DNA of 64,000 nt from Viridibacillus soli (GCF_016612995.1 NZ_JAEOAH010000005.1:124001-188000), one strand, 5' to 3'. Counted from the stretch's first letter, positions 17,427 to 28,279 are shown. Numbers and translations are program-made. The notes: generated from the sequence alone by a model not told the origin.

Positions 17427-17582
17427 CACTTCAGTTCATAAGTAAAAATAAAATCACAATCTGCCAATTTTCTTCACGTCTTTGGCATAATTTCGTTACA
17501 TCTTACCGAAATTTTTTCCTATATAAATATTACAGACAACTTCTTCTTTTCAAGTATGACTATGGATATCCGATTGTAAACA

Positions 17583-17623
17583 AAGAAAAGCCCTTAAAAT
17601 TGTAACAACTTTTAAGGGCTTTG
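17583..17623 (-). terminator. Rho-independent terminator of trmFO
   Basis: Arms AAAGCCCTTAAAA and TTTTAAGGGCTTT pair over 13 bp around a 10-nt loop and are followed by TCTTTG. It starts just after the trmFO stop. The near-symmetric A/T tracts mean it might work in both directions. Confidence 0.85.
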
Positions 17624-17628
17624 AGCAA

Positions 17629-18942
17629 TTAAATATTTGTTGTATTTTTAAAGTTTTGGATAGCAGCTAATGCACGCTCTGCATGCTTTTCACCGCGTTC
17701 CAGTTTCGATTTGATTTTCTCGCCTAATTTCGGGAATAAACCGAAGTTCACATTCATTGGTTGGAAGTGTTTAGAATCTGCTTCTGTTATATAACGTGCC
17801 ATACTACCTAACGCTGTTTCTTCAGGGAAGATTAACAAGTCTTGTTCCATTGCTAGATGAGCTGCGTTAATGCCCGCAATCAAGCCACTACCTGCTGATT
17901 CAACATAACCTTCAACACCCGTCATTTGACCAGCAAAGAAAATGTTTGGACGACTTTTCAGTTGATAAGTAGGTGCTAACGCTTTAGGTGAGTTAATAAA
18001 TGTATTACGGTGCATCACACCATAACGAACGATTTCCACATTTTCTAAACCAGGAATCATACTAAATACTTCTTTTTGTGCGCCCCATTTTAAATGTGTT
18101 TGGAATCCTACTAGGTTATAAAGTGTACCAGCAGCGTCGTCTTGACGAAGTTGCACGACTGCATGTGGACGTTTACCTGTTTTAGGATCTTCTAATCCTA
18201 CGGGTTTCATAGGACCAAATAACATTGTTTTAGGACCACGTGATGCCATTACTTCAATCGGCATACAACCCTCGAAGTATTTTTCTTTCTCAAATTCTTT
18301 TAAAGGTGCCACTTCAGCGTTAATCAATGCATCTTGGAAACGATCGAATTCTTCTTCAGTCATTGGACAATTTAAATATGCCGCTTCACCTTTGTCATAA
18401 CGAGATTTTAAATACACTTTTTCCATATCGATACTATCTTTTTCAATAATTGGTGCTGCAGCATCGTAGAAATAAAGATATTCTTCACCAGTTAAAGCTT
18501 GAATTTGTTCTGCCAGTGCTTTTGAAGTTAATGGACCTGTTGCAATAATTGTAATACCATCTTCAGGAATTTCCGTTACTTCTTCATTAATCACTTCAAT
18601 TAGTGGGTGGTTTTTCACCTTTTCTGTTACATAACCCGCGAATTCATGACGGTCTACCGCTAAAGCGCCGCCAGCTGGTACTGAACTTCGATCCGCTGCT
18701 TCAATAATAACGGAATCTAACATACGCATTTCTTCTTTGATAACACCAACTGCATTTGTTAAGTTATTAGCGCGGAGTGAGTTACTACATACTAATTCTG
18801 CAAATTTATCTGTGTGGTGAGCCGGTGTTTGCTTAACTGGACGCATTTCATATAGACGAACTTGAATTCCTCTTTTAGCAATTTGCCAAGCTGCTTCACT
18901 ACCTGCTAAACCTGCACCGATTACATTTACTATTGTTGTCAT
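17629..18942 (-). CDS. trmFO: TrmFO, folate/FAD-dependent tRNA (m5U54) methyltransferase
   Basis: Methylates uridine 54 in the T-loop of tRNA with methylenetetrahydrofolate as carbon donor and FADH2 as reductant. The N-terminal FAD-binding motif '[13 protein letters not shown]' is at residues 7-19. The family segments '[20 protein letters not shown]' and '[16 protein letters not shown]' (near 345) are clear and separate it from GidA/MnmG. The 437 residues fit. It follows topA by about 30 nt and ends at a strong terminator. Confidence 0.97.
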   Translation of the reverse strand: MTTIVNVIGAGLAGSEAAWQIAKRGIQVRLYEMRPVKQTPAHHTDKFAELVCSNSLRANNLTNAVGVIKEEMRMLDSVIIEAADRSSVPAGGALAVDRHEFAGYVTEKVKNHPLIEVINEEVTEIPEDGITIIATGPLTSKALAEQIQALTGEEYLYFYDAAAPIIEKDSIDMEKVYLKSRYDKGEAAYLNCPMTEEEFDRFQDALINAEVAPLKEFEKEKYFEGCMPIEVMASRGPKTMLFGPMKPVGLEDPKTGKRPHAVVQLRQDDAAGTLYNLVGFQTHLKWGAQKEVFSMIPGLENVEIVRYGVMHRNTFINSPKALAPTYQLKSRPNIFFAGQMTGVEGYVESAGSGLIAGINAAHLAMEQDLLIFPEETALGSMARYITEADSKHFQPMNVNFGLFPKLGEKIKSKLERGEKHAERALAAIQNFKNTTNI

Positions 18943-18971
18943 GCTATTTTATACCCGCTTTCTCATTCTAA

Positions 18972-21047
18972 TCATTGTGAAGGTGTTTCTTTGTAGTCAC
19001 ATTTCGTACATTGAATTTGTACACCTTTTTTCAATTTTTTCTCAACTAAGAGTTCACTACATTTTGGACATGGTCTACTAATTGGTTTATCCCATGATAC
19101 GAAATCGCACTCAGGGTAACGGTTACATCCAAAGAATATGCGTTTTGTTTTACTCTTACGTTCAACAATTTCGCCTTCTTTACATGTTGGACATGTAACA
19201 CCGATTGCTTTCACAATTGCTTTTGTATTTCGGCAGTCAGGGAAGTTACTGCATGCCATGAATTTACCATAACGACCAAGTTTGAAGACCATTGGTGAGC
19301 CACATTTTTCGCAATCTTCGCCAGCCGGTTCGTCTTTAATTTCGACTTTTTCCATCGCTACTTCAGCATGCTGCACATGTTTTTCAAAGTCTTGATAAAA
19401 ATCATCTATAATTTTCGCCCATTTTGTATTTCCTTCTTCGATGCTATCTAGATCTTGCTCCATTTTCGCAGTGAACTCGATATTAATAACGTCAGGGAAA
19501 AATTCTAATACTAATGAGTGTACGATTTCACCCAACTCTGTTGGTACAAAACGTTTTGAATCTAATGTGACATAACCACGTTTTTGAATCGTATCAAGTG
19601 TCGGGGCGTAGGTTGATGGTCGTCCTATCCCTAGCTCTTCCATTGTTTTCACTAGTCTTGCCTCTGAGAAGCGTGGCGGTGGCTGAGTGAAATGCTGCTT
19701 CGGTTCAATATTCAAGGATTTTACGATATCGCCTTTTTCCATCGGTGGCAATAGTCTATCCTTCTCTTCTTTTTGATCATCTGAGCCTTCAATATAAAGT
19801 TTCATGAAACCCGGGAATTTCACCTGAGAGCCTGTTGCTCTAAAGAAGGCGCCCCCATTTTGTAAGTCTGCTGTTACTGTATCTAAGACAGCTGATGCCA
19901 TTTGGCTCGCAATAAAGCGTTCCCAAATTAGGCGATACAGACGAAGCTGATCTCTTGATAAGACAGCTTTCAATTGATCCGGTGTACGCATTGTACTTGT
20001 AGGACGAATCGCTTCATGAGCGTCTTGTGCTTTTTCAGATTTTTTCGCTTGCTGATCAAGAGGCGTTGTATATTCATCCCCATATGTTGTTTGAACATAT
20101 TCAAATGCTTCTTTTTTCGCCGTTTCAGAAATACGTGTTGAGTCAGTACGCATATACGTAATTAAACCAACTGTACCTTCTTTACCAACATCTATACCTT
20201 CATATAATTGCTGTGCAAGCATCATAGTCTTTTTCGCACGGAAGTTTAACTTACGTGCAGCTTCTTGTTGTAAGGATGATGTTGTAAACGATGGCGCTGC
20301 ATTACGCTTACGTTCACGTTTAACAACTTTCGCTACTTCAAAATCTTCACCCTTCAATAACTTCAAGACATCTTTTACTTGAGCCTCATTAGATAGCTTA
20401 ATCTTCTCTTTACCACTTCCATAATAAAGGGCGTCAAATTGCTTTTTGCCTTTTTCAAAGTTACCTTCGATTGTCCAATATTCTTCTGGTTGAAAGTTTT
20501 TAATTTCATTTTCACGATCGATAATCATTCGTAATGCAACTGATTGGACACGACCTGCTGATAAGCCTTTTTTGACTTTCTTCCATAGAAGTGGACTAAT
20601 GTTGTATCCTACAAGACGGTCTAAAATTCGACGCGCTTGTTGGGCATCAACTAAATCCATATCGATTGGTCGTGGATGCTTAAATGACTCTTTAATGGCA
20701 TCCTTCGTAATTTCGTTAAACAATACGCGACAATCCGAGTGAATATCAATGTTGAGTGCTGTTGCTAAATGCCAAGCAATTGCTTCCCCTTCACGATCTG
20801 GATCGGCCGCGAGATAGATTTTCTTAGCCTTTTTAGCAGCGGATTTTAAATCTTGTAAAACAGGACCTTTACCACGAATGGTAATATATCTTGGTTCAAA
20901 ATTATTTTCCGTATCAATGCCCATTGTACTTCTAGGTAAATCACGTACGTGACCAATGGATGCTTTTACTTTATATTTTTTTCCTAAATATCGCTCGATT
21001 GTTTTTGCTTTTGCGGGCGATTCTACTATTACTAAATAATCCGACAT
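18972..21047 (-). CDS. topA: DNA topoisomerase I
   Basis: Type IA topoisomerase that relaxes negative supercoils. The N-terminal TOPRIM domain starts '[18 protein letters not shown]' and has '[13 protein letters not shown]' near 95. The active-site Tyr is in '[14 protein letters not shown]' (near 300). Three C-terminal four-cysteine zinc modules begin at about 578, 618 and 660 (CEKC...C...C, CPTC, CPKC). The 691 residues match the B. subtilis enzyme. It is transcribed from a candidate promoter at 21150. Confidence 0.98.
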   Translation of the reverse strand: MSDYLVIVESPAKAKTIERYLGKKYKVKASIGHVRDLPRSTMGIDTENNFEPRYITIRGKGPVLQDLKSAAKKAKKIYLAADPDREGEAIAWHLATALNIDIHSDCRVLFNEITKDAIKESFKHPRPIDMDLVDAQQARRILDRLVGYNISPLLWKKVKKGLSAGRVQSVALRMIIDRENEIKNFQPEEYWTIEGNFEKGKKQFDALYYGSGKEKIKLSNEAQVKDVLKLLKGEDFEVAKVVKRERKRNAAPSFTTSSLQQEAARKLNFRAKKTMMLAQQLYEGIDVGKEGTVGLITYMRTDSTRISETAKKEAFEYVQTTYGDEYTTPLDQQAKKSEKAQDAHEAIRPTSTMRTPDQLKAVLSRDQLRLYRLIWERFIASQMASAVLDTVTADLQNGGAFFRATGSQVKFPGFMKLYIEGSDDQKEEKDRLLPPMEKGDIVKSLNIEPKQHFTQPPPRFSEARLVKTMEELGIGRPSTYAPTLDTIQKRGYVTLDSKRFVPTELGEIVHSLVLEFFPDVINIEFTAKMEQDLDSIEEGNTKWAKIIDDFYQDFEKHVQHAEVAMEKVEIKDEPAGEDCEKCGSPMVFKLGRYGKFMACSNFPDCRNTKAIVKAIGVTCPTCKEGEIVERKSKTKRIFFGCNRYPECDFVSWDKPISRPCPKCSELLVEKKLKKGVQIQCTKCDYKETPSQ

Positions 21048-21149
21048 GTGAGTTCCCCCTTATAGAGGTGATGATTCATTTTCTTTTAGCTCCACTTGTT
21101 AAAGTTGAATGTGTACTTGTATATATTGTTAAAAATTTCTTGCTACTCA

Positions 21150-21178
21150 ACTATAACTTTTTTCCTTAGCGTTTACAA
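21150..21178 (-). promoter_or_regulatory. Candidate sigma-A promoter of topA-trmFO
   Basis: TTGTAA (21173-21178) and TATAGT (21150-21155) are spaced by 17 bp on the minus strand, leaving a leader of about 95 nt before topA. Confidence 0.45.
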
Positions 21179-21769
21179 AAGAATACCTGTTGCAAAATGT
21201 ATAACAGAAAATGTTTTTTTGCAAGTTAAATTTCACATTAAGGTATTTTATTTTAAAAAGCAATGATAAAGGCTATTTAAATATAGAAGAAACTCAATAT
21301 ATTCCACATAATTTCACTAAAAAACAATTAATTATTTTAAGTTGTTCACTCTTTGTTCACTTAAAAAATTCACAAAAGACCGTTCATTTGGATGGTTTTT
21401 TATAACAAAAAACTAATCTAATATCTATGACGACTCTAATTTACTATATATTATAGATAAAGGATTCATTTGCACATTCATGATTATTATTTTTTCTACA
21501 CAACAGCTAGCGGTAATTGGTCTAATCAAATGTCACAATTTGTTCTTAAAGAAATTTTGGATGGCAGCGCAAAAGGCAACCTAGATTGTTTAGTATTTAT
21601 TAAGTTACAAGCTCGGGCTAATATCTGTAGTTTACGCATAATGGGCAAAGTAATTTTGTCGTTACAATAAATGAAATTGGTATATAAAGGCTCCACTATT
21701 CAAAAGGTTAAAGAAAGTGGTGGATATTACTTCAACGTCACTGCTGATGGTAGTTGATCTATTAGAGCT
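21179..21769. other. Gene-poor spacer between topA and dprA, possible gene remnant
   Basis: About 600 bases without a recognisable gene. On the plus strand there is a possible terminator near 21370-21393 (ACCGTTC / GGATGGT arms, then six T) with no gene before it. A 66-codon frame with a TTG start runs from 21470 to 21670. In the same frame a 28-codon ATG frame follows directly after its stop (21671 to about 21757, beginning MKLVYKGSTIQKV). These may be pieces of a decayed gene. I do not recognise the family. Confidence 0.3.
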
Positions 21770-21802
21770 GAATAAAAACCAAAGCCACTCATAGCAAGTG
21801 GC
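21770..21802 (-). terminator. Probable terminator of dprA
   Basis: Arms GCCACT and AGTGGC with a 7-nt loop on the minus strand, followed by TTTGGTTTTTATT. It lies about 40 nt after the dprA stop. Confidence 0.65.
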
Positions 21803-21844
21803 TGTTCTTATCATCGAATCATTTTTTTGAAACCTTTTTAAACT

Positions 21845-22735
21845 TCAAACAAAATTCCTCTCTAACTCTGCTACTATTTGATAGCCATTCCAGACAGGCG
21901 TAGCTCCTTCAGAGAGTAGTTTATGAGGTCCTAGTGAAAGTTTTGATGTTATATCACCTGGCACAACGAAAATATCCTTTCCATGTTCTAAGGCGTGGTC
22001 CATCGTACTGGATGTTCCGCTTTTTTCAGCGGCCTCTGTAACAAGTATCGCCTTAGACATGCCACTAATAATACGATTTCGCATTGGAAAATACCATCGT
22101 TTTGGGCCGATATAAGGTGGATATTCTGTCACTAATAAATGATTTTGGCTAATTATTTCAGCTAACTTGGCATTTTCTTTTGGATATAGATGAAATAATC
22201 CATGTCCAAGAACTGCGATTGTTTTACCGCCATTTGTAATTGCACTTTCATGCGCCATGCGATCAGCACCCTTTGCAAGGCCACTAACGACGATATAATC
22301 ATGCTCCACTAACGGTGGCATAATGCATTGTAACGCCTTTTCTGTATAGGCTGTCGCCTTTCTAGAGCCAACTATAGCCATTTTACGCTCATTGTATAAT
22401 AGTTCCACTTGTCCTTTTACATAGAGACATGCAGGTGGATCACATAAATCGAATAACGTTTTAGGGAATAAGGGATGATAATAAGGGATAGGGGTAATAG
22501 ATTTTTGCTCATACGCTTGGAGTAAAGGGGTTTCCAGCATTTTGATATAAGCAGACTTTAATTTATTTGCTTTTTCGTAGGAGAGTTTTAATAATTTAGT
22601 AATTCTCTGTGTAGACATATGCTCTAATGCCTCAAGCTCCGCATCCACTTGGAATAATGGTGCTAGTCTGTTTAGCGGTACCGGAAATACATAATGCAAT
22701 GCTAACAGTCTATGTGTCAATTGTTTTTCATTCAT
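21845..22735 (-). CDS. dprA: DprA (Smf), DNA processing protein
   Basis: Loads RecA on incoming single-stranded DNA during natural transformation. The Rossmann-fold core is at about residues 75-280, with 'MAIVGSRKATAYTEKAL', 'VSGLAKGADRMAHESAI' and 'GKTIAVLGHG' as the diagnostic segments, and 'EAAEKSGTSSTMDHALEHG' near 235. A short N-terminal helical domain precedes it. The 296 residues match the short Bacillus form, without the C-terminal winged helix of some homologues. It starts about 20 nt after the sucCD terminator, so no separate promoter fits there. Confidence 0.94.
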   Translation of the reverse strand: MNEKQLTHRLLALHYVFPVPLNRLAPLFQVDAELEALEHMSTQRITKLLKLSYEKANKLKSAYIKMLETPLLQAYEQKSITPIPYYHPLFPKTLFDLCDPPACLYVKGQVELLYNERKMAIVGSRKATAYTEKALQCIMPPLVEHDYIVVSGLAKGADRMAHESAITNGGKTIAVLGHGLFHLYPKENAKLAEIISQNHLLVTEYPPYIGPKRWYFPMRNRIISGMSKAILVTEAAEKSGTSSTMDHALEHGKDIFVVPGDITSKLSLGPHKLLSEGATPVWNGYQIVAELERNFV

Positions 22736-22756
22736 TTTTGCACTCCATTCGCATAT

Positions 22757-22800
22757 ATTTAAAAGGTGTAGCGCCGTCTTTTAAGACTTTGCTACACCTT
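22757..22800 (-). terminator. Rho-independent terminator of sucCD
   Basis: Arms AAGGTGTAGC and GCTACACCTT pair over 10 bp and enclose a GTCTT / AAGAC stem, followed by TTAAATAT. It lies 5 nt after the sucD stop and just ahead of dprA. Confidence 0.75.
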
Positions 22801-22805
22801 CTATA

Positions 22806-23708
22806 TTAATGTGTTTTACATTTTTCGTACAAACCTTTTTCTTTAATTACTTTAATAAATGTTTCACCGATAACAGATGGTGTTTCTGCTACTTCGATTC
22901 CAGCTGCATTCATAGCTTTAATCTTCTCTGCAGCTGTACCTTTACCACCTGAAATAATGGCCCCAGCATGACCCATACGTTTTCCTGGAGGCGCAGTTTG
23001 TCCACCAATGAAGCCTACAACTGGTTTTGTCATATTGGCTTTGATCCACTCAGCCGCTTCTTCTTCTGCTGTACCACCGATTTCACCGATCATCACGACA
23101 CCGTATGTTTCTGGGTCTTCGTTGAATTCTTTTAATACATCGATAAAGTTTGTACCATTAACTGGGTCTCCACCAATCCCAACTGCAGTCGTTTGACCAA
23201 TACCAGCTTGAGATAATTGATGTACCGCTTCATATGTTAAAGTACCAGAGCGTGAAACAACCCCTACATGGCCTTTTTTATGGATGTAACCTGGCATAAT
23301 ACCAATTTTACATTCATCTGCAGTAATAACGCCTGGACAGTTCGGACCAACTAAACGTGTTTTCTTACCTTCCATATAGCGTTTAACTTTTACCATATCT
23401 ATTACTGGAATGTATTCAGTAATACAGATGACTAAATCTAATTCAGCATCTACTGCCTCTAAAATGGCATCTGCTGCAAATGGAGCTGGTACGTAAATAA
23501 CTGAAACGTTACAGCCCGTTGCTTCTACGGCATCTACTACTGTATTATAAACCGGTACGCCTTCTACTGCCGTACCACCTTTACCTGGTGTAACTCCTGC
23601 AACAATTTTTGTACCGTATTCAAGCATTTGCTTTGTATGGAATAAAGCTGTTGATCCTGTAATACCTTGTACAAGTACTTTTGTTTCTTTATTAATATAA
23701 ACGCTCAT
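22806..23708 (-). CDS. sucD: Succinyl-CoA synthetase, alpha subunit
   Basis: With SucC it converts succinyl-CoA to succinate with substrate-level phosphorylation in the TCA cycle. The CoA-binding N-terminal Rossmann domain contains '[15 protein letters not shown]'. The phosphohistidine loop '[14 protein letters not shown]' lies near 245. '[20 protein letters not shown]' is a further family marker. The 300 residues fit. It lies 18 nt after sucC. Confidence 0.97.
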   Translation of the reverse strand: MSVYINKETKVLVQGITGSTALFHTKQMLEYGTKIVAGVTPGKGGTAVEGVPVYNTVVDAVEATGCNVSVIYVPAPFAADAILEAVDAELDLVICITEYIPVIDMVKVKRYMEGKKTRLVGPNCPGVITADECKIGIMPGYIHKKGHVGVVSRSGTLTYEAVHQLSQAGIGQTTAVGIGGDPVNGTNFIDVLKEFNEDPETYGVVMIGEIGGTAEEEAAEWIKANMTKPVVGFIGGQTAPPGKRMGHAGAIISGGKGTAAEKIKAMNAAGIEVAETPSVIGETFIKVIKEKGLYEKCKTH

Positions 23709-23726
23709 TTTAAGTCCCTGCCTTTC

Positions 23727-24887
23727 TTAGCCTACAAGTTCTACAATTTTTTGTGCGCCATCAGCCATTGAATCTGCTGTAATAATATTTATGCCTGATT
23801 CATTTAATAATGATTTACCACGTTCAACATTCGTGCCTTCCAAGCGGACAACTAGAGGTACACTTAAGCCCACTTCTTTGGCTGCTGTAATAACACCTTC
23901 TGCGATAACATCACATTTCATGATGCCTCCGAAAATGTTTACGAATATACCTTTTACATTTGCATCGGAAAGGATTATTTTGAATGCTTCTGTTACTTTT
24001 TCAGCAGTCGCACCGCCCCCAACGTCAAGGAAGTTTGCGGGTGATCCGCCGTAGTAACTAATTGTATCCATTGTAGCCATAGCAAGGCCGGCACCATTTA
24101 CCATACAACCAATGCTACCATCTAATGAAATATAGTTTAGGTCATATTTTGAAGCTTGAATTTCTTTTGGATCCTCTTCCTCAAAATCACGTAATTCAAC
24201 AATATCCTTATGGCGATATAACGCATTTCCGTCAAAGTTGAATTTTGCATCTAATGCTACAACGTCTCCACTGCCTGTAACAACAAGTGGGTTGATTTCT
24301 AAAATAGAGGCATCCTTTTCAGTAAACGCTTTGTATATACCAAGCATAAGTGATGCTGCTTTGTTAATTAAATTATTCGGAATATTCATGTTAAATGCAA
24401 GGCGACGCGCTTGGAAGCCTGTCATCCCTATAGTTGGATCAACTATTTCTTTGAAAATTTTCTCAGGAGTTGCTTCTGCAACCTCTTCAATGTCCATTCC
24501 GCCTTCTTCAGACCCCATAAAAGTAACTCTTGAAGTTGCGCGATCGACTACAACACCCAAGTAATACTCTTTTTTTATATCAGAGCCTTCTTCTATGTAA
24601 AGGCGTTTCACTTCTTTACCTTCTGGACCAGTTTGGTGAGTGACAAGAATTTTACCTAATAACTCTTTCGAATACGAACGTACTTCGTCTAAATTTTTGG
24701 CGATTTTAACGCCACCTGCTTTACCTCGTCCACCAGCGTGAATCTGCGCTTTAACTACTACTACATCTGTGCTTAATTCTTTGGCAATTTTTACAGCTTC
24801 TTCAGGTGAAAATGCTACTCGGCCATTAGGAACCGACACCCCATATTGTCTAAGAATTTCCTTTCCTTGGTACTCATGGATATTCAT
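23727..24887 (-). CDS. sucC: Succinyl-CoA synthetase, beta subunit
   Basis: ATP-grasp subunit that binds nucleotide and succinate. It begins '[17 protein letters not shown]'. Further segments are the glycine-rich '[16 protein letters not shown]' (near 45), the metal-binding 'ILEINPLVV' (near 195) and '[16 protein letters not shown]' (near 320). The 386 residues are typical. It forms an operon with sucD and has a good promoter candidate about 50 nt upstream. Confidence 0.98.
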   Translation of the reverse strand: MNIHEYQGKEILRQYGVSVPNGRVAFSPEEAVKIAKELSTDVVVVKAQIHAGGRGKAGGVKIAKNLDEVRSYSKELLGKILVTHQTGPEGKEVKRLYIEEGSDIKKEYYLGVVVDRATSRVTFMGSEEGGMDIEEVAEATPEKIFKEIVDPTIGMTGFQARRLAFNMNIPNNLINKAASLMLGIYKAFTEKDASILEINPLVVTGSGDVVALDAKFNFDGNALYRHKDIVELRDFEEEDPKEIQASKYDLNYISLDGSIGCMVNGAGLAMATMDTISYYGGSPANFLDVGGGATAEKVTEAFKIILSDANVKGIFVNIFGGIMKCDVIAEGVITAAKEVGLSVPLVVRLEGTNVERGKSLLNESGINIITADSMADGAQKIVELVG

Positions 24888-24934
24888 CTAACTTCCTCCT
24901 ATCAAAATCCCATAGAGTTTCATCTTACATAACT

Positions 24935-24963
24935 ATTGTATAGAATCTATTTCTCATTGTCCA
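24935..24963 (-). promoter_or_regulatory. Candidate sigma-A promoter of sucCD
   Basis: TGGACA (24958-24963) and TACAAT (24935-24940) are spaced by 17 bp on the minus strand. The two hexamers and the spacing are the same as in the flgB candidate promoter. Confidence 0.55.
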
Positions 24964-25003
24964 CATACTTGTTTATTTGTTTATTTTCTTTAGTTATCAA
25001 CAA

Positions 25004-25045
25004 TTATTCTCGAAAAAACAAAGTCGTTAAAATTACTCGTAGGTC
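25004..25045 (-). terminator. Possible terminator after ylqH
   Basis: Imperfect arms AGCCGTTAG and TTAACGACT, with one mismatch and one G-U pair and a long loop, are followed by TTGTTTTTTC directly after the ylqH stop. Confidence 0.4.
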
Positions 25046-25047
25046 AA

Positions 25048-25350
25048 CTAACGGCTTGTGTTGTTCAAACGGTCATAATTCCTATCTAATTGATAGATAA
25101 ATGCGAATACTTCAGCAACTGCTTGATAAAGTTCTTCTGGAATGGATTCATTTAAATCGAGTTGGCCTAATAATTGGACAAGTGTCGGATCTTCTTGAAT
25201 AGGTATATCATTTTTTGATGCTTGTTCTAAAATATTCTCAGCTATTTTTCCTTTCCCTTTTGCAATGACTTTCGGTGCTTGGAGATCACCTGGTTTAAAA
25301 GATAGGGCTATCGCTTCTTTTCGTTCATACTGCTGTTTTTCTTCTGTCAT
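25048..25350 (-). CDS. ylqH: YlqH, FlhB C-terminal domain-like protein
   Basis: A 100-residue soluble protein that resembles the cytoplasmic C-terminal domain of FlhB/YscU: 'ERKEAIALSFKPGDLQAPKVIAKG', then 'ILEQASKNDIPIQEDPTLVQLLGQLDLNESIPEELYQAVAEV' in its parts. It lacks the FlhB membrane helices. The NPTH autocleavage motif is replaced by 'KPGD', so self-cleavage is not expected. It overlaps the FliK-like ylqG by 4 bases. B. subtilis has the same pair between rnhB and sucC. A role in flagellar substrate switching is an inference from homology. Confidence 0.82.
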   Translation of the reverse strand: MTEEKQQYERKEAIALSFKPGDLQAPKVIAKGKGKIAENILEQASKNDIPIQEDPTLVQLLGQLDLNESIPEELYQAVAEVFAFIYQLDRNYDRLNNTSR

Positions 25351-27479
25351 ATGCGGATATCGACTCCCCCGTTGTCAGTCTCAGACGTTTTCGCAGATAA
25401 TGTTGTCTTTACAGGTTGATTTTCTGCGAATTTTTTCAGAAAGACTCCAGATAATTGATAATCATGAGTAGCTAAACCTGTTTTTAAAGCGACTCTTAGT
25501 GGTTCAGCTAATTCTTTTAACTGATCATTTTCATTGTACACCGTAACTGTGACGACACGGCTCTGAACTTGCATATCAATCACCGTTTCTTGCAATGAAT
25601 TCAGTTGCAAATAAAATAAAATCCGTGCAAAATCAGTATCAATTTTACCCTCATCCTTCATACGCCCATTCCACTGTAATGTAGCATCTGTTCTCCGCCC
25701 GAAAAATTCTAATGGTATTTGCATAATAATTTGATGCTGTGGTCCATTTTCCCCTGACAAATACTGCATACCATTCATTCTTGCAACTATTTGCTCTGCT
25801 GCTACTTTTGTAGTACTTGAAGCAGATGGATCTTGCAGTAACGATAATAACTGAGGCTTCAATTGCCCGGCAAGTTGTTGCATATCTACTGTTTTATCGA
25901 GTAATTTTGCTTCATAGCTCAAACCTAAATGTTGCAATGTTTGCTTCATCGCGGATTCAATAGCTTTACTATCTATTGCATTATGAACATTTTGCTCAGC
26001 TTGAGACACTAGTTGTTGGATAACTGGGTCTGCTGACTTTGTAGTAAGCTGTGTGAGCGTTCTAAGTGCCGCATCATCTGTCGGTGTACTAGCAGCATTC
26101 ATTAATGTCATTAAATGTTGTTTAGCCGTTATATTTTGCGTATCTGTTTGGAAGGGTTGTTGCTGCGCTACTTCGCTAAATGCCTTCATCAACTGGACTT
26201 GTAATTCTTTGATGACGGCTTGTACGGTTTGCGATGTACTATCCGCTATAGTAAATTTTGCAAGTGTATTATTAAGTGTTTCTTTTTGCATAGCTGATAG
26301 TAAATTTTGCGAATCAACGGATGCTTTTAGCTGTGTAATGAGCTGCGGCAGATCTTTTAGGCTGGCAGATTGCATATTTTGCAGTAATTGTGGTGTAGAA
26401 GGCGCTGTGCTTTGCGTTTGCCCCATCCTACCTAGTTGCCCTTGGATATCCTTTGCAAGCGTTTGTAAGGCCTGTTGAGTCTGTGGACTGGCATTAAACT
26501 TCGTAATACTTTGTTGAAGTTGTGTTTTTTGAGCCTCTGTTAAATTGGTGTTTTTCGATATAGCCGTTTGTAATTGCTGTATTAACTGGGTAGCACTATT
26601 CGCTGGAGCTGTTGGCAGTTGCTGTAATAATTGTCCAAGTGAATTAGTATTATTTGCTGAAGTTCCTTGTAAGACATTTGTTGACCAGTTAAAGATATTA
26701 GCGTTTTTAGGTAAGATTCCGGCTTCTTTTAATAGTTGTAATAGGGCATTTTTGTCTGTAGGTGATACGTTTGAACCTGTTAAAATTTGAATAATTTTCG
26801 CTAAAATCGCTCCACCTGTTTCTGTCTCAAACGGTTTCCCTAGCATTTGAAGTTGCTGCAGCAATTGATCGCGTACTGCTGGTGATAAAGAAGTATCTTG
26901 CTGTAATAGCTTTTGAAGAGCAGCTATTGTTTGTGCAAAGCCTTGTTTCATACCACCTTGTACTATTGCTTGGAAGGTATTTTGTTGAACAGGCATTTTC
27001 ATATCGACCAATTTTTGCAAAGCTAGTAAAGCATCTTTCATAGTCACACCTGCTGGGAGCTGTTTGACGAGTTGCTCTGCCTGCAATAACTGCTCTTTTG
27101 ACATCGGTACATTTTCTTTCAAGAAATGCGCAGCAATTTGCTGCATTTCAGATGTTTTGGGCAACTGCATTGAATCAAGTAATTGATTGATTTGCTGTGT
27201 TAAAGAGCCTGTTTGGTTAATCGGTCCCGACACGACTTTTAATTGTAGATCTGGTTCTACACCTGTAACTTGGAAATAATGTGCGTTACCTGCTTGCATC
27301 GGTACTTCTAATTTCGCCATAAAGCGATGTCCACCTAATTGCACTTCTGCTTGATTTTCAGGGAATAGTTGTTTGATCGTACCATGAAATACTTGGCCTT
27401 GCTTTAAAGCTACTTGCTGATTTGTATTAACATTCTGTGTTTGTTGTAGTTGTAATGACGACATAGATGTAAAAGCCAA
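25347..27479 (-). CDS. ylqG: YlqG-like protein, FliK-related C-terminal domain
   Basis: A 710-residue, Gln/Thr/Leu-rich protein with no signal peptide or membrane helix. The N-terminal segment 'GQVFHGTIKQLFPENQAEVQLGG' looks like a small beta-barrel. The centre is made of degenerate helical repeats of the 'LLQQLQ' type. The C-terminal part (about 575-690, 'HQIIMQIPLEFFGRRTDATLQW') resembles FliK C-terminal folds. It is longer than B. subtilis YlqG as I recall it. The start is TTG, 9 nt after AAGGAG. The product's role is unknown. Pairing with the FlhB-like YlqH suggests a spare export-switch pair. Confidence 0.75.
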   Translation of the reverse strand: MAFTSMSSLQLQQTQNVNTNQQVALKQGQVFHGTIKQLFPENQAEVQLGGHRFMAKLEVPMQAGNAHYFQVTGVEPDLQLKVVSGPINQTGSLTQQINQLLDSMQLPKTSEMQQIAAHFLKENVPMSKEQLLQAEQLVKQLPAGVTMKDALLALQKLVDMKMPVQQNTFQAIVQGGMKQGFAQTIAALQKLLQQDTSLSPAVRDQLLQQLQMLGKPFETETGGAILAKIIQILTGSNVSPTDKNALLQLLKEAGILPKNANIFNWSTNVLQGTSANNTNSLGQLLQQLPTAPANSATQLIQQLQTAISKNTNLTEAQKTQLQQSITKFNASPQTQQALQTLAKDIQGQLGRMGQTQSTAPSTPQLLQNMQSASLKDLPQLITQLKASVDSQNLLSAMQKETLNNTLAKFTIADSTSQTVQAVIKELQVQLMKAFSEVAQQQPFQTDTQNITAKQHLMTLMNAASTPTDDAALRTLTQLTTKSADPVIQQLVSQAEQNVHNAIDSKAIESAMKQTLQHLGLSYEAKLLDKTVDMQQLAGQLKPQLLSLLQDPSASSTTKVAAEQIVARMNGMQYLSGENGPQHQIIMQIPLEFFGRRTDATLQWNGRMKDEGKIDTDFARILFYLQLNSLQETVIDMQVQSRVVTVTVYNENDQLKELAEPLRVALKTGLATHDYQLSGVFLKKFAENQPVKTTLSAKTSETDNGGVDIRI

Positions 27480-27485
27480 TAATCT

Positions 27486-28259
27486 TCACTCCTTCTTAAG
27501 AATCATAGATTTGATTGGTTCAAATGTCTTTCTATGAATGTCCGTTGGTCCAAATTCACGTAATGCTTCTAAATGTTGCTTCGTACCATAACCAGCATGC
27601 TGAGAAAATCCATATTGCGGGTATATAGAGTCCATTTCTTCCATATAGTGGTCACGTGCTGTTTTCGCTAAAATAGAGGCTGCGGCTATAGCTAAGCTTT
27701 TTGCATCGCCTTTAATAATTGAAGCTTGTGGAATATCAATCGGTAGCTTCATCGCATCCGCTAAAACGAAATCTGGCTTCACTTGCAGTGCCTCAATTGA
27801 TGCTTTCATCGACTGTTTTGTCGCTTCGTAAATATTCAGATCATCGATGACTTCCGTCGATTGGAAATGCACTGCTGTAGCAATTGCACAAGCTTTGATT
27901 TTAGCAATAAACGATTCTCTCGTTTCTTTTGATAGCTGTTTTGAATCATTTAATCCAACAAGTTCTAGACAATTTTTTGGTAGAATAACGGCTGCTGTTA
28001 CGACCGGGCCTGCTAGCGGGCCTCTGCCTGCCTCATCAGTACCTGCGATATAAGCATTAGGGTTTGCACGATAAGAGTCATCAAATTGAAGCTTTTCTTC
28101 ATGCTCTTGTTGTAGTTTTTCTTGCTTCGCTTTTTTACGGAGCCATTGTTGCCATAGTTTTTTCACGCCTGCGCGCTCATCTGCTTCAACTTCTAACATC
28201 CATGGCTGATACTGCTGTTCACTATTTAATGCTTCTTTTATATCTTTAATCGTTTTCAA
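27486..28259 (-). CDS. rnhB: Ribonuclease HII
   Basis: Removes ribonucleotides from DNA and RNA-DNA hybrids. The catalytic motif 'GTDEAGRGPLAGPVV' lies at about residues 73-87, with further acidic residues in 'VLADAMKLP' and 'EEMDSIYPQYG'. An N-terminal extension of about 70 residues is typical of Bacillus RNase HII. The 257 residues fit. The start is TTG at 28259, after GGGAG. Promoter candidates lie just upstream, and ylqG follows 6 nt after its stop. Confidence 0.95.
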   Translation of the reverse strand: MKTIKDIKEALNSEQQYQPWMLEVEADERAGVKKLWQQWLRKKAKQEKLQQEHEEKLQFDDSYRANPNAYIAGTDEAGRGPLAGPVVTAAVILPKNCLELVGLNDSKQLSKETRESFIAKIKACAIATAVHFQSTEVIDDLNIYEATKQSMKASIEALQVKPDFVLADAMKLPIDIPQASIIKGDAKSLAIAAASILAKTARDHYMEEMDSIYPQYGFSQHAGYGTKQHLEALREFGPTDIHRKTFEPIKSMILKKE

Positions 28260-28279
28260 AACGAGGTCTCCCTTACTGT

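Noticed and set aside
21211-21405. 64-codon plus-strand frame in the topA-dprA spacer
   Set aside because: AT-rich, no Shine-Dalgarno, and it runs across a terminator-like hairpin.
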